Assembly (NCBI RefSeq): GCF_007744675.1
Contig: NZ_CP036269.1
Span: forward strand, 4,443,546-4,507,545
DNA length: 64,000 nt
Direction of reading: 5' to 3'
DNA from: Gimesia alba
GTDB lineage: Bacteria > Planctomycetota > Planctomycetia > Planctomycetales > Planctomycetaceae
Every line of letters begins with the position of its first letter. Position 1 is the first letter of the stretch. The translations under genes were made by a program, and so were the position numbers. Positions 9,756-18,319 of the stretch are shown piece after piece. The notes beneath the pieces are model-generated. The model was given only the letters and a program-made list of their open reading frames with translations, was not told the DNA's origin and ran no database searches.

Positions 9756-9904
9756 TCAAACTGACTCCCAGGTGGATCATCGATATGCAAACAACCAGAC
9801 TATGTATTCGCCTCAAGAATTTGATTTGACATAGGTGCATATATGCTACAGGATTAGTGCATGGTTCGGTATCCCAAATACGGATTCCTGACGATTTGGC
9901 TCAC

Positions 9905-9933
9905 AAAAATGCATCCGGGCCTCCTGCATTTTT
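9905..9933. terminator. Terminator-like hairpin, symmetric on both strands
   Basis: AAAAATGCA (9905-9913) pairs perfectly with TGCATTTTT (9925-9933) around a GC-rich loop. The A-tract at one base and T-tract at the other give a U-rich end on either strand. No gene ends close to it: the nearest minus-strand gene stops at 10301. Confidence 0.4.
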
Positions 9934-10090
9934 GCCTGTTGATAAAGCCCACTGCAGTGCGGAAATCACAAAAGAACTTCGAACTGCAGGCAAGCCTCGA
10001 AAGCAACCAAAAAGCTTCCGGAGTTGATTTTCCTGAGTGGAAAAAACCCGGTCCTGTTTACCTTCGACCGTAAAGAGAGGCCTGAGCCGA

Positions 10091-10285
10091 GGTAACGTTT
10101 ATTTATTAGTTCTGAGCGTGATTTTGTGGTCTATAGAGTGATCAATGTAAAAATTCACGGTGGCCGACAGTGTGCTGTTGCTCTTGCTTTGAGGGCTATG
10201 ACCGCAATATATGCCCATTAGCCGCAGGGCATTAGCCCCGGTTAGCCGTCTTTGGTAAGGCCAGTTTGAATTAATTAACGCTACC
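10091..10285. repeat. Inverted-repeat-bounded dispersed element, copy 1
   Basis: About 195 bp, starting GGTAACGTTTATTTATTAG and ending TTAATTAACGCTACC, so the ends are imperfect inverted repeats. An internal core reads TTAGCCGCAGGGCATTAGCC followed by CCGGTT. The same ends and core recur at 53922-54118, and the right half at 57654-57746. It encodes nothing. Its size, inverted ends and dispersal resemble a MITE-type non-autonomous element. No transposase is seen nearby, and I could not define a target-site duplication with confidence. Confidence 0.75.
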
Positions 10286-10300
10286 TAAGACTACGTCCCC

Positions 10301-11572
10301 CTACAGCGTTGGCTTAGGGGCTTCGATCGCGTCATTGTCCGCCTTGGCATCGGGTACATACGGGTGCGTCTTCTGCCACTCTTTCCAGAATTTTGCTGCA
10401 TGCGTGTGGCGCCAGAGTGCCAGGGCATTTCCCACGTGGCTGTAGAACGTATATTTTTGCAGGATTTCGTCTTCCGTGTGGCTGGTGGTATTGTTGATGA
10501 TCCATTTCGCCGCTTTCACAATCTGCTCGTGAGGCGGATGGAGTTCCTTCGGCGCAATCGCCAGCCATTCCAGATGATGCCCTGTCGCGATCACATTTTT
10601 ATACTCGGGAATCTCTTGTGGATTCGTCAATGCCGTTTTTCCATCCATCCAGTTCGCTGGCCAGTGACCATCCTCAAACTGGCACACGCTAATCAGATCA
10701 CGCACACGTTCCAGATAACCATACGCATTGGCCCGCGCCCGATCAGATAGAATATCAAACTCGTCATCCAGGCGAATCAGCAACATCAGAGAATAGACGC
10801 GGTGCGTTCCCACACAAACACCATATTGTTTATCCCCGCGAATCAGTCGTTGTACAAGCTGATCGAACGAGACAGAACGCCCGTCGGTCGTCTTCCACTG
10901 TTTGACGGGAGGAATCCACAACCCAAAGGCCATTGCCGACCATTCCACTTCCCGTTCGTCCAAACGGAAATCACGCAATGACTGCTGAATCACATCGTTA
11001 ATATCCATATCGCGCCTCGCAGGCGCAAAGACGGGTTCATCCAGATGAATGCCGGCCTCGGTCAGAGAAGCCAGCCAGTGATCATGGTGCACCGAGCCCC
11101 CCACCTGACTGCCCCAGCGAATCGAAATTCCTTCTGGTTCATCAATCAACAGCGGCGAAGCTTCATCGCCCCAGGAGGCCAGAAACCGGGCATGGTCGAT
11201 CAGAAAATCACGCATTTCGATACCAGAGACAATACTCGGATCTTGAAACGTCGATTTGATACTCCACGTACGCAACGCATGCTCAACATGATTCGGCTTC
11301 ATATGCTTCCGCGGAAACTTGGGCCGTACCTGCTTGAGCACAGCCGCCAGTTCTTCATCAGTCACGACCGAAGGATCATCGTACAATGGTGCCACCTGCA
11401 GCGGCACCTTGCGCTCAATTTTCACTTCCGGATATGTGACCTGATTGAGAAAAACCGTATTGAATGCCTGGCGTGAATCGCGCGACCCCATGGTATAGGC
11501 ACCACAGAATGCAACCACAACCAGAACCTGTACCGCAATCAACGTTTTCGATGATAATTTGCGTGACTTCAT
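10301..11572 (-). CDS. Membrane-anchored protein of unknown function, alpha/alpha-barrel-like
   Basis: The 423-residue protein begins with a hydrophobic anchor (about 9-28, SSKTLIAVQVLVVVAFCGAY). The rest is probably outside the cytoplasm. The second half is helical, with conserved-looking elements GDKQYGVCVGTHRVYSLM, CQFEDGHWPANW and a C-terminal YSHVGNALALWR. The FEDGHWP stretch is reminiscent of the QW-type repeats of terpene-cyclase/prenyltransferase alpha/alpha-toroids. This is a resemblance by eye, not a family assignment. It lies 48 bases after the multi-pass membrane protein gene (11621-13216) on the same strand, with AGAGAAGAG before its ATG, so the two are likely cotranscribed. I do not recognise a specific enzyme. 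Confidence 0.7.
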   Translation of the reverse strand: MKSRKLSSKTLIAVQVLVVVAFCGAYTMGSRDSRQAFNTVFLNQVTYPEVKIERKVPLQVAPLYDDPSVVTDEELAAVLKQVRPKFPRKHMKPNHVEHALRTWSIKSTFQDPSIVSGIEMRDFLIDHARFLASWGDEASPLLIDEPEGISIRWGSQVGGSVHHDHWLASLTEAGIHLDEPVFAPARRDMDINDVIQQSLRDFRLDEREVEWSAMAFGLWIPPVKQWKTTDGRSVSFDQLVQRLIRGDKQYGVCVGTHRVYSLMLLIRLDDEFDILSDRARANAYGYLERVRDLISVCQFEDGHWPANWMDGKTALTNPQEIPEYKNVIATGHHLEWLAIAPKELHPPHEQIVKAAKWIINNTTSHTEDEILQKYTFYSHVGNALALWRHTHAAKFWKEWQKTHPYVPDAKADNDAIEAPKPTL

Positions 11573-11620
11573 AACTCTTCTCTTACACTAAATTTGAATG
11601 AGATCTACGACCGACAATCA

Positions 11621-13216
11621 TTATTGAATCGGCTTATTTCTTAATAGCACCACCGAACGGCCATCTTTGTATCCCACACGCCATTCGCCATCGCGTTCTA
11701 ATCGACGCATCAGATTATTTCGACGGGGTAAATCGAGCACCACCGTATTCACCCCATATCGCTGTAACAATTCTTCCGCATCACTGCTGAGATTGATGAT
11801 CCGCAGATAATGATCCCAGACTTCGTACGGCAGCAAATGCACATGCGAATTCGCAAATACGGAAATATCATGGGGGCCATCCCACAATAAATAGTCGCCG
11901 AGCTCCATCGAGTTGAAGACCTGACCTTTGATATGTTTTTCTTTGAGATAATTCACGGCACCAATTGGCGTGGCGCTGGAAACACTCTTCGCAAAATCGA
12001 CCTGCTTGCCGTGCAGGATTTGAGAACCGATCGGCGTAATCGCAAAACAGATCCAAATCACACCCACGGAAACAATCGTCCATTTCCCGGCATAGTGAAT
12101 GGCATGTTCTTCATCCTGATCAGTCAATCGCTGCCGTTTCTGTCCCCAGATCGCCGCACCGTGCAATGCCAGATAATAGGCGGCAACCGGAGCCCACCAG
12201 ATAATCATGCGCGAACTCCACAGAGCCGCGGTTCCCAGACCGACCAGGAGCAGCACTTCCGTCGTCGCAATCCGCCGCGGTGTGAACCGGCAGGCAATCA
12301 CCAGCAGTAACGCGAGTACCGCTGCCGCTTTTCCCTGATACATGCGTAAGGTCAACGGATTCCACTCGATCAAATCTGACAAGTTCGGATTAGACGAAAA
12401 TGAAAAGACTTCTGTATATAATTGCAATCCATAAGGATTGATCAGCACGGCCACCGCCGCGAGTTCCAGTAAGACGAAGAAGCGGCGCGTCACACTGTCC
12501 TGGAACATTGCTTTCCAGGCTCCTGACTTGCGACCCACATCAAAGGCGCGTCCCACCAGGAAACAGCCAATCAAACCCAGTCCCACAGGAAACGAACCAT
12601 GCAGATTCGCCCATAATACGAAGAGAGCCGGGATCAGAAACCAATATGACTTTCGCCAATGTCGCGCATTCAGCAGTGTGAACAGCATCACAAAACAGAG
12701 TAAGCCTGCCAACTGCGGCCGCACGATTCCAATTTGCTTCCAGTCACATAAAATAAAACCGGCTACACCAACCAGGCTCCAGATAAAACTGTCTGTCCGT
12801 TTTTGCACACGATACAGCAATAGTCCCATGCAAGCGGTAATCGCAGCCGCATACAGAAATTTGATTCCTGCCACGCCGAACTGCTGAAATGTCTGAAATC
12901 CAAGCAACTGGCTCAACCAGGCCGTGTCGATAAAAGGAACACCCGAGGCAAGCGGAACGAGTGGCTCGAACGCAGGAATACTTCCGGTCTCCCAGATCAG
13001 TTTCCCATATGCCAGATGCCCCCAAATATCGGTATGCCACAAAGGGAGTGAGCTGAATAATAAAAATGAGAGCGAGAGGATACAAACTGAGAAGAAAGTA
13101 AACCGCGACAGACGCAGCGCTTCCGGAAAGCGATCGACGAGCACCGCATCTTCAGCAGACTCTTCACCAGGGTTCTCATTTGTAGATTCGTTTTGGTTTT
13201 CCAAAGCAGTAGCCAT
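11621..13216 (-). CDS. Multi-pass membrane protein, GT-C glycosyltransferase-like
   Basis: This 531-residue protein has roughly ten hydrophobic segments. Just after the first is SLPLWHTDIWGHLAYGKLI, an acidic motif in the first extracytoplasmic loop that resembles the catalytic loop of GT-C polyprenyl-phosphate-dependent glycosyltransferases. The soluble C-terminal 130 residues include GQVFNSMELGDYLLWDG and YGVNTVVLDLPRRN, a pattern seen in large planctomycete membrane proteins of unassigned function. The gene heads a likely two-gene unit with 10301-11572. A glycosyltransferase role is inferred from topology and the D-containing loop; neither donor nor acceptor can be predicted. Confidence 0.72.
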   Translation of the reverse strand: MATALENQNESTNENPGEESAEDAVLVDRFPEALRLSRFTFFSVCILSLSFLLFSSLPLWHTDIWGHLAYGKLIWETGSIPAFEPLVPLASGVPFIDTAWLSQLLGFQTFQQFGVAGIKFLYAAAITACMGLLLYRVQKRTDSFIWSLVGVAGFILCDWKQIGIVRPQLAGLLCFVMLFTLLNARHWRKSYWFLIPALFVLWANLHGSFPVGLGLIGCFLVGRAFDVGRKSGAWKAMFQDSVTRRFFVLLELAAVAVLINPYGLQLYTEVFSFSSNPNLSDLIEWNPLTLRMYQGKAAAVLALLLVIACRFTPRRIATTEVLLLVGLGTAALWSSRMIIWWAPVAAYYLALHGAAIWGQKRQRLTDQDEEHAIHYAGKWTIVSVGVIWICFAITPIGSQILHGKQVDFAKSVSSATPIGAVNYLKEKHIKGQVFNSMELGDYLLWDGPHDISVFANSHVHLLPYEVWDHYLRIINLSSDAEELLQRYGVNTVVLDLPRRNNLMRRLERDGEWRVGYKDGRSVVLLRNKPIQ

Positions 13217-13514
13217 AATAAACAGATCGATATGAGAGGGAAGTCTAAAACATCATATGCTGTTTCACAGAGTCAAACGAGTGGGATCAAACGATTATCC
13301 CCTGTTTTTAGCTTGAATCAGAGCCTGTCTCATATTCCAAACCGTTGACCGCGCAGCATCACGACAAATTTGTTTACTTACAGCCTAGTTCAAGCTCTGG
13401 CGCGGAGGAAAAATCACTTACCGGATTCCCGTCTGTTGCGAAAAAACAACAATTGCCCATGAGGATTCAAGCAGATGTTCCCGTTGTAACGATTCTGCAG
13501 GTTCTACCTGATAA
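13217..13514. other. Intergenic region without visible features
   Basis: About 300 bases between the rhomboid stop and the ATG of the next minus-strand gene. I see no gene, strong hairpin or repeat. Confidence 0.6.
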
Positions 13515-14777
13515 TCAAAGAGTGACGCCTTCCGCCGCACTTTGAGGCGATCTGGGATCTACAGGCGGCGCAGATAAGTCGCGAGGCCGGATCGTCTGCG
13601 GCGCAGTCTCTTTCAAGAAAAGAAATTCGCTTCCCGCAGAATCACCCGACTCTGGTAGCGGCACTTTTGCCTGCGCGATTGACGTCTGATCCAACTGCAG
13701 GCGTTCAAACCAGGCATCCGACTCATCGCCGAACACGTCGGCAACAATCTCTAACGCTTTCGTTTTTTGCTGTTCCGATCCAAACTGCTTCCAGATCAGC
13801 CGCGCGATTTCCACTCCCTTTTCATAAGACCGGTTTCGGTTCAGCAATTGCAGAATGATCTTCCAGGACCGAAAAGGTTCTCCTTCGGTGCGATACAGAC
13901 TCAATGCCAACTCCGCACCAATTTTCGGTTCACCAGGCGCCAACTCCATTCCTTTCCTCAGATACTCAATCCGCTGGGCAGGGTCATCCTCGAGCCGCGC
14001 CAGATACCAATAGTATTTTCCGTTCCAGACGGGATGGCAAACCAGATACGTACAGGGAATCAAGAGCAACTGCGCGAACACAAACGAAACGCGCAACAGT
14101 CCGGCAAAGCGAGACCGATTGATCAAAACCGCGCCCGCTAATAACCCATAAAGAAACCCTGACACATGCGCGGCATTCGCAATATTCAGAATCCCCAGAT
14201 AAGTGAAGACAAAACACAAAATCAGCCAACCCAGTCCCCAGGTAATTTCACGCTCGGTAAATTCTTCTGCCAGATCAGGATCGGTCCTCCGGAGCACCAT
14301 CAATAGCCCGAACATGGCGAAGGCGCCCCCCGATAGCCCCACGGGATAATGTTCAAAATAGTATTCCGGCAGCAGCGAAATAAACGTCGCCAAGATCAGA
14401 AAGGCGGCATACATCCAGGCACGCATTCGAGGCTCGATCAGTCGCCCCAGATATCCGATGGCAAGACAGTTCATCAGCAGATGCAACAGATCACCATGAT
14501 GAAAACCGCTGACCAGAATCCGCCACCATTCCCCCGCCCATAAATCAAACGGACCGCCGGTTGGGAAATCGTCTTCCTTAATTAAAGGGTGGTCATACAC
14601 AAACACCAGCGGCTGCACCGCCCCCAGTTTCCATAATGCCGTATCAAAGACGCTATCAGCGGGAGTCCCCTGCTGGATCCGATACACCTGAACCGCCAGA
14701 AACAGCCCGATCGCCACCGCAATATAAGAGGCGGTGATCGGATATTTAGAACAGATTTTTCTCAAATTCTGAAACAT
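13515..14777 (-). CDS. Rhomboid-family intramembrane serine protease
   Basis: The conserved rhomboid core is present. WWRILVSGFHHGDLLHLLMN contains the WR and HxxxN elements. The nucleophile serine lies in YPVGLSGGAFAMFG (S149 from the chosen start), and the catalytic histidine in NAAHVSGFLYG (H204). Six hydrophobic segments are visible. A soluble C-terminal tail of about 150 residues has a TPR-like stretch (LRKGMELAPGEPKIGAELAL). The reading frame is open up to an ATG at 14912, but residues 1-45 of that longer form look unlike a rhomboid N-terminus. I prefer the ATG at 14777 (MFQNLRKICSKYPITAS), directly before the first helix. No clear ribosome binding site decides this. The gene is divergent from the RodA/FtsW gene. 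Substrates are unknown. Confidence 0.88.
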   Translation of the reverse strand: MFQNLRKICSKYPITASYIAVAIGLFLAVQVYRIQQGTPADSVFDTALWKLGAVQPLVFVYDHPLIKEDDFPTGGPFDLWAGEWWRILVSGFHHGDLLHLLMNCLAIGYLGRLIEPRMRAWMYAAFLILATFISLLPEYYFEHYPVGLSGGAFAMFGLLMVLRRTDPDLAEEFTEREITWGLGWLILCFVFTYLGILNIANAAHVSGFLYGLLAGAVLINRSRFAGLLRVSFVFAQLLLIPCTYLVCHPVWNGKYYWYLARLEDDPAQRIEYLRKGMELAPGEPKIGAELALSLYRTEGEPFRSWKIILQLLNRNRSYEKGVEIARLIWKQFGSEQQKTKALEIVADVFGDESDAWFERLQLDQTSIAQAKVPLPESGDSAGSEFLFLKETAPQTIRPRDLSAPPVDPRSPQSAAEGVTL

Positions 14778-14967
14778 ATACGGGAATTCAAATATTGGTC
14801 GAAAAAGGGAACTGCCGCCAAGAATAGCTGATTTGCACGCGTTTGACACTATTAAAGGAAAACGAGACTCAGGAACTTCATGAAAAAAGATCTCTCTTTC
14901 CCCATCTGTCATTTTTCGTTACAAAACGCATCTGAATTTCTTCATAAATCATTTTGTAGACACCGAT

Positions 14968-16086
14968 ATGATCCATTCAGGCTTCCGCCGAATTCCCTGG
15001 TCCATTCTCTGCTGCATTCTCATCCTGATGGGATGCGGACTGGCGGGAATCGCGCGCGGAGACGAACTTGCCGGTCAGGGACATTATTTTCAAAAACAAT
15101 GTGTCTGGATTTTGATTTCCCTCCTCGCGCTGGGGGGCACCATTCTGTTCCCCTATCGCAACTTGCGAGGCGTCAGTTACCCCCTGTTTCTGGGAACCCT
15201 CGTGTTACTGATTGCCGTCTTTTTCATCCCCGCCGTCAATGGTTCGCGGCGCTGGATCCCACTCGGTTTTTTCAAATTCCAGCCTTCCGAACTGGCCAAA
15301 ATCACATACATCCTCGCTTTGGCACATTATCTGATGTACCGTCAGAATTATAGACGAATTCCGGGTCTGATCGTACCCTTCATTTTGACCTGCGTCCCCG
15401 TCTTTTTGATATTACGCGAGCCGGATCTGGGAACGTCCCTCTTATTCTTTCCGATTCTCTTCGCCATGCTGTTTTCCGCCGGCGCACGACCGCGGCATCT
15501 CATCACCATTGTCATGTTGGGAATCTGCACACTCCCCGTTCTCTGGCTGGAAATGAACCCGGAACAAAAATCCCGAATCGTGGCCCTGTTCACACAACGA
15601 GATGGCGGAGAGCTTCCTAAGGGAGACGGATATCATCTCTACCAGTCGAAACAAATGCTCGCACTGGGAGGCGTCTGGGGCAGTGAGATCGCCGGCATGC
15701 CCGTCGATGATCCCGCCGCCTATCATCTTCCTGCCGGACGCACCGACTTTATCTTTTGTCTGGTGGGCGAACGCTTTGGAATCATGGGCTGCCTGTTTGC
15801 ACTGTCCGTCTTCATCTTTCTGTTTTTCCGCGGCCTGCAAATCGCCACCGCGACACGTGAACCGTTCGGGAGACTCGTTGCCGTCGGCATCGTCACCCTA
15901 TTGGCGTCTCAAACGATCATTAATACCGGGATGACCGTCGGCTTAATGCCCATCACAGGCATGACGCTACCCCTGATGAGTTACGGAGGTACCAGTATGT
16001 TAAGTACCTGTCTGGCACTCGGCCTGCTGATGAATATCTGCATGCATCCGGGTTACGAAATGAATGCCGAACCATTTCGTTTTTAA
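14968..16086 (+). CDS. rodA: RodA/FtsW/SpoVE-family peptidoglycan glycosyltransferase
   Basis: This SEDS-family protein has 372 residues and about ten transmembrane helices. Hallmarks are GSRRWIPLGFFKFQPSELAKI, the catalytic-loop aspartate in REPDLGTSLLF, and the C-terminal GLMPITGMTLPLMSYGGTS. These proteins polymerise lipid-II-linked disaccharides outside the membrane, with a class B PBP as transpeptidase partner. The compact length and short termini fit RodA better than FtsW, but I cannot separate them safely. No PBP2, mreB or ftsZ gene is adjacent. Together with murA (21479) and uppP (41094) it supports a working peptidoglycan pathway in this organism. Confidence 0.85.
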   Translation: MIHSGFRRIPWSILCCILILMGCGLAGIARGDELAGQGHYFQKQCVWILISLLALGGTILFPYRNLRGVSYPLFLGTLVLLIAVFFIPAVNGSRRWIPLGFFKFQPSELAKITYILALAHYLMYRQNYRRIPGLIVPFILTCVPVFLILREPDLGTSLLFFPILFAMLFSAGARPRHLITIVMLGICTLPVLWLEMNPEQKSRIVALFTQRDGGELPKGDGYHLYQSKQMLALGGVWGSEIAGMPVDDPAAYHLPAGRTDFIFCLVGERFGIMGCLFALSVFIFLFFRGLQIATATREPFGRLVAVGIVTLLASQTIINTGMTVGLMPITGMTLPLMSYGGTSMLSTCLALGLLMNICMHPGYEMNAEPFRF

Positions 16087-16267
16087 ACCCCTCTATGACT
16101 GCGTTAGACAAGAGGCGACCTGTCGCCACTCTTTTCGATACGCCAACAGAAAAATAGTCACGCGTACACGTTCCCTGGTTACCGATATGCAGATACAATT
16201 CAAGATGATTCGCAGCACGTTCAGCGATCGTGCTGCCTCCCGCTTTCGCATGTAGCAAGAAACTCCG

Positions 16268-17836
16268 ATGACATATACAGATTCCGAATTCGCAGCAGCA
16301 CAAGCCAGAATTCAAGCTGCCTATGATCCTGATTTATTGGCGGCCGCCAGCTTGAAGTTCTCCGAATTAATTACGGCACACGCACAGTCAATTCAGACCG
16401 AAGACAGCATCGTCTTAAACTGGCATCATCCGCTCGACAATATTGTATCAGCCCGACAACGTCTGCAGACTCACGACAACACGGATTCAACTCCCGTCTC
16501 CCAGCAAGACACGATTCAGGAATTCCAGCAACTCGTACAACTGATGCTGGATCGAGGACACAACTTACAAAATCCGCGTTATATCGGTCATCAGGTCCCC
16601 GCTTCATTGCCGCTGGCCGGCTTGTTCGATGCGATCACGTCCGTTACTAATCAGGTGATGGCCGTTTATGAAATCGGCCCCTGGGCTACTGCCATCGAAC
16701 TGGCCTTAGTCGAAATGGTCGGCAAAGAAATCGGATTCACGCCGGGGGAATTTTCCGGCCTGGTCACGCACGGCGGCTCCCTGGCCAATCTGACCGGGCT
16801 GCTCGCCGCACGGAATTTAGCTTGTCCCAAATTCTGGACGGAAGGATCACAGGCACAATTCGATTCAAGGCCCGTCATCCTGGTCTCCAGCGACGCACAT
16901 TACAGTGTGACGCGTTCTGCCGGCATTCTGGGAATCGGTGCTGACAACATCATCAAAATTCCGCTGGATGAACAACGCAAAATTCAACCGGCGGCGTTAA
17001 AAGAGCTGATCTTGAAATGTCAGAATGAAAATCAAACCATCATCGCCGTTGTCGCCTGTGCCTGTGCCACCCCGATCGGTGCCTTTGACCCTCTAAATGA
17101 AATTGCCGACTTGTGTGAGCAATTCCAACTCTGGTTGCATGTCGATGCTGCGCATGGGGGACCGACTTGTTTCTCTCAACAGCACCAACACCTCACAGCA
17201 GGACTGCACCGCGCAGACAGTGTGGTCTTCGATGCACATAAAATGATGTTCATGCCGGCCTTGAGCGCGTTTCTTTTTTTCAAAAACAAAGCACACCAGT
17301 TCTCCGCGTTCCAGCAGCAAGCCCCCTACCTGTTTGATCCCTCCGCACCGGAGATTGCTGAATACGATCTCGGCTTACGAACCATTGAATGCACCAAGCG
17401 TGCGAACAGTTACGCACTTTGGGGTATCTGGTCTCTGTTTGGTAAAGGCCTGTTTGCGGATCTTGTGGATATCACATTCGCAACAACCCAGATTTTTTAT
17501 TCGCTGCTTGAGCAGGCTGCTGACTTTGAAGCACTACACAAACCCGAGTGCAATATCGTCGTCTTTCGATATCAGGCACCGTGGTTACAGGCGCTGCCGC
17601 TCGAACAGCAGAATCTGTTTCATTTTCAATTGCGCAGGCAACTGATTGAATCAGGTGAGTTTTATATCGTACATTCCGTTCTGGACGGACAAGCCGCTTT
17701 TCGCATCACAGTGATGAATCCGCTCACAACCAAAGTGCATCTTTCACAACTTCTGGAAACGATTCGCGACAAAGCCAGTGCTCTGCAGCACGCTTTTCCC
17801 GTCACTCAACAGGCAGATCCCTGCGAACAGACTTGA
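16268..17836 (+). CDS. PLP-dependent group II amino-acid decarboxylase
   Basis: The 522-residue protein shows the group II decarboxylase core. THGGSLANLTGLLAARN binds the PLP phosphate, HYSVTRSAGILGIG follows, and VDAAHGGP carries the cofactor-contacting Asp and His. The Schiff-base lysine is in DSVVFDAHKMMFMP. The family includes glutamate, tyrosine/DOPA, 2,4-diaminobutyrate and aspartate 1-decarboxylases. The core HK motif is followed by MMFMPA rather than the usual W-containing segment, so substrate preference is open. It stands alone between RodA and the H1-like gene. Roles in beta-alanine, polyamine or GABA formation are possible; none is supported by neighbours. Confidence 0.88.
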   Translation: MTYTDSEFAAAQARIQAAYDPDLLAAASLKFSELITAHAQSIQTEDSIVLNWHHPLDNIVSARQRLQTHDNTDSTPVSQQDTIQEFQQLVQLMLDRGHNLQNPRYIGHQVPASLPLAGLFDAITSVTNQVMAVYEIGPWATAIELALVEMVGKEIGFTPGEFSGLVTHGGSLANLTGLLAARNLACPKFWTEGSQAQFDSRPVILVSSDAHYSVTRSAGILGIGADNIIKIPLDEQRKIQPAALKELILKCQNENQTIIAVVACACATPIGAFDPLNEIADLCEQFQLWLHVDAAHGGPTCFSQQHQHLTAGLHRADSVVFDAHKMMFMPALSAFLFFKNKAHQFSAFQQQAPYLFDPSAPEIAEYDLGLRTIECTKRANSYALWGIWSLFGKGLFADLVDITFATTQIFYSLLEQAADFEALHKPECNIVVFRYQAPWLQALPLEQQNLFHFQLRRQLIESGEFYIVHSVLDGQAAFRITVMNPLTTKVHLSQLLETIRDKASALQHAFPVTQQADPCEQT

Positions 17837-17980
17837 CAATTAAGTCTGAGATCGAAAGAATCATCGCTCAGAAAAGACAATTGCCATCTTAATTGTTATA
17901 ATACTTTTTTATCATTACAAAATACGTTTCATTTGAACTTACCTTCAGGTGGATTCAAAGACTAACGGAGAAGTGAGATT

Positions 17981-18241
17981 ATGAGCGGCCCCATAGTTCG
18001 TACCGGTACAACACCTAAGTTCTGGGAAAATTACGATAAAATTTTTGGCGAGACTCCCAAAAAAGGTGCGAAAAAGAAAGCAGCGAAAAAGGGAAGCACA
18101 AAAAAGAAAGCGGCAGCGAAATCTTCGACCGCTAAGAAATCGGCTAAAAAGTCTCCTGCCAAAAAATCGCCAGCAAAAAAAATAACGGCCAAGAAAGCAA
18201 CAGGCAAGAAAACGGCGAAAAAGAAAGCCAAGAAAAAATAG
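17981..18241 (+). CDS. Lysine/alanine-rich histone-H1-like basic protein
   Basis: This 86-residue protein has a short N-terminal module (MSGPIVRTGTTPKFWENY, then DKIFG, residues 1-23). The remaining 60 residues are repeats of AKK, SAKK, SPAKK and TAKK type, ending in KKKAKKK. Such tails occur in bacterial H1-like DNA-binding proteins, where the lysine-rich part binds nucleic acid without sequence preference and is probably unstructured. The N-terminal module is not tail-like and may be a protein-interaction part. AACGGAGAAGTGAG precedes the ATG. A TATAAT at 17897-17902 lacks a good -35 partner. DNA or RNA compaction is inferred from composition. Confidence 0.8.
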   Translation: MSGPIVRTGTTPKFWENYDKIFGETPKKGAKKKAAKKGSTKKKAAAKSSTAKKSAKKSPAKKSPAKKITAKKATGKKTAKKKAKKK

Positions 18242-18319
18242 GCGCTCGATTGGTTGCGCTCTCTCAGCCAGTGTCTCTTTTGGATTTCATTTGATGGCTT
18301 AACAAGGTGCTCAAGTTCA

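Larger units (their letters stand above)
9756..10300. other. Intergenic region with a hairpin and a repeat element
   Basis: No convincing gene. It holds the AT-flanked hairpin at 9905-9933 and repeat copy 1 at 10091-10285. A 70-codon open frame at 9861-10073 has no ribosome binding site or recognisable protein features, and I do not call it. Confidence 0.7.

Noticed and set aside
9861..10073. 70-codon open frame between the sensor kinase and the next gene
   Set aside because: No ribosome binding site, overlaps a terminator-like hairpin and has no protein-like features.
14778..14912. N-terminal extension of the rhomboid protein
   Set aside because: In frame, but the 45 residues are unlike a rhomboid N-terminus and have no ribosome binding site; the internal ATG at 14777 is favoured, with some doubt.
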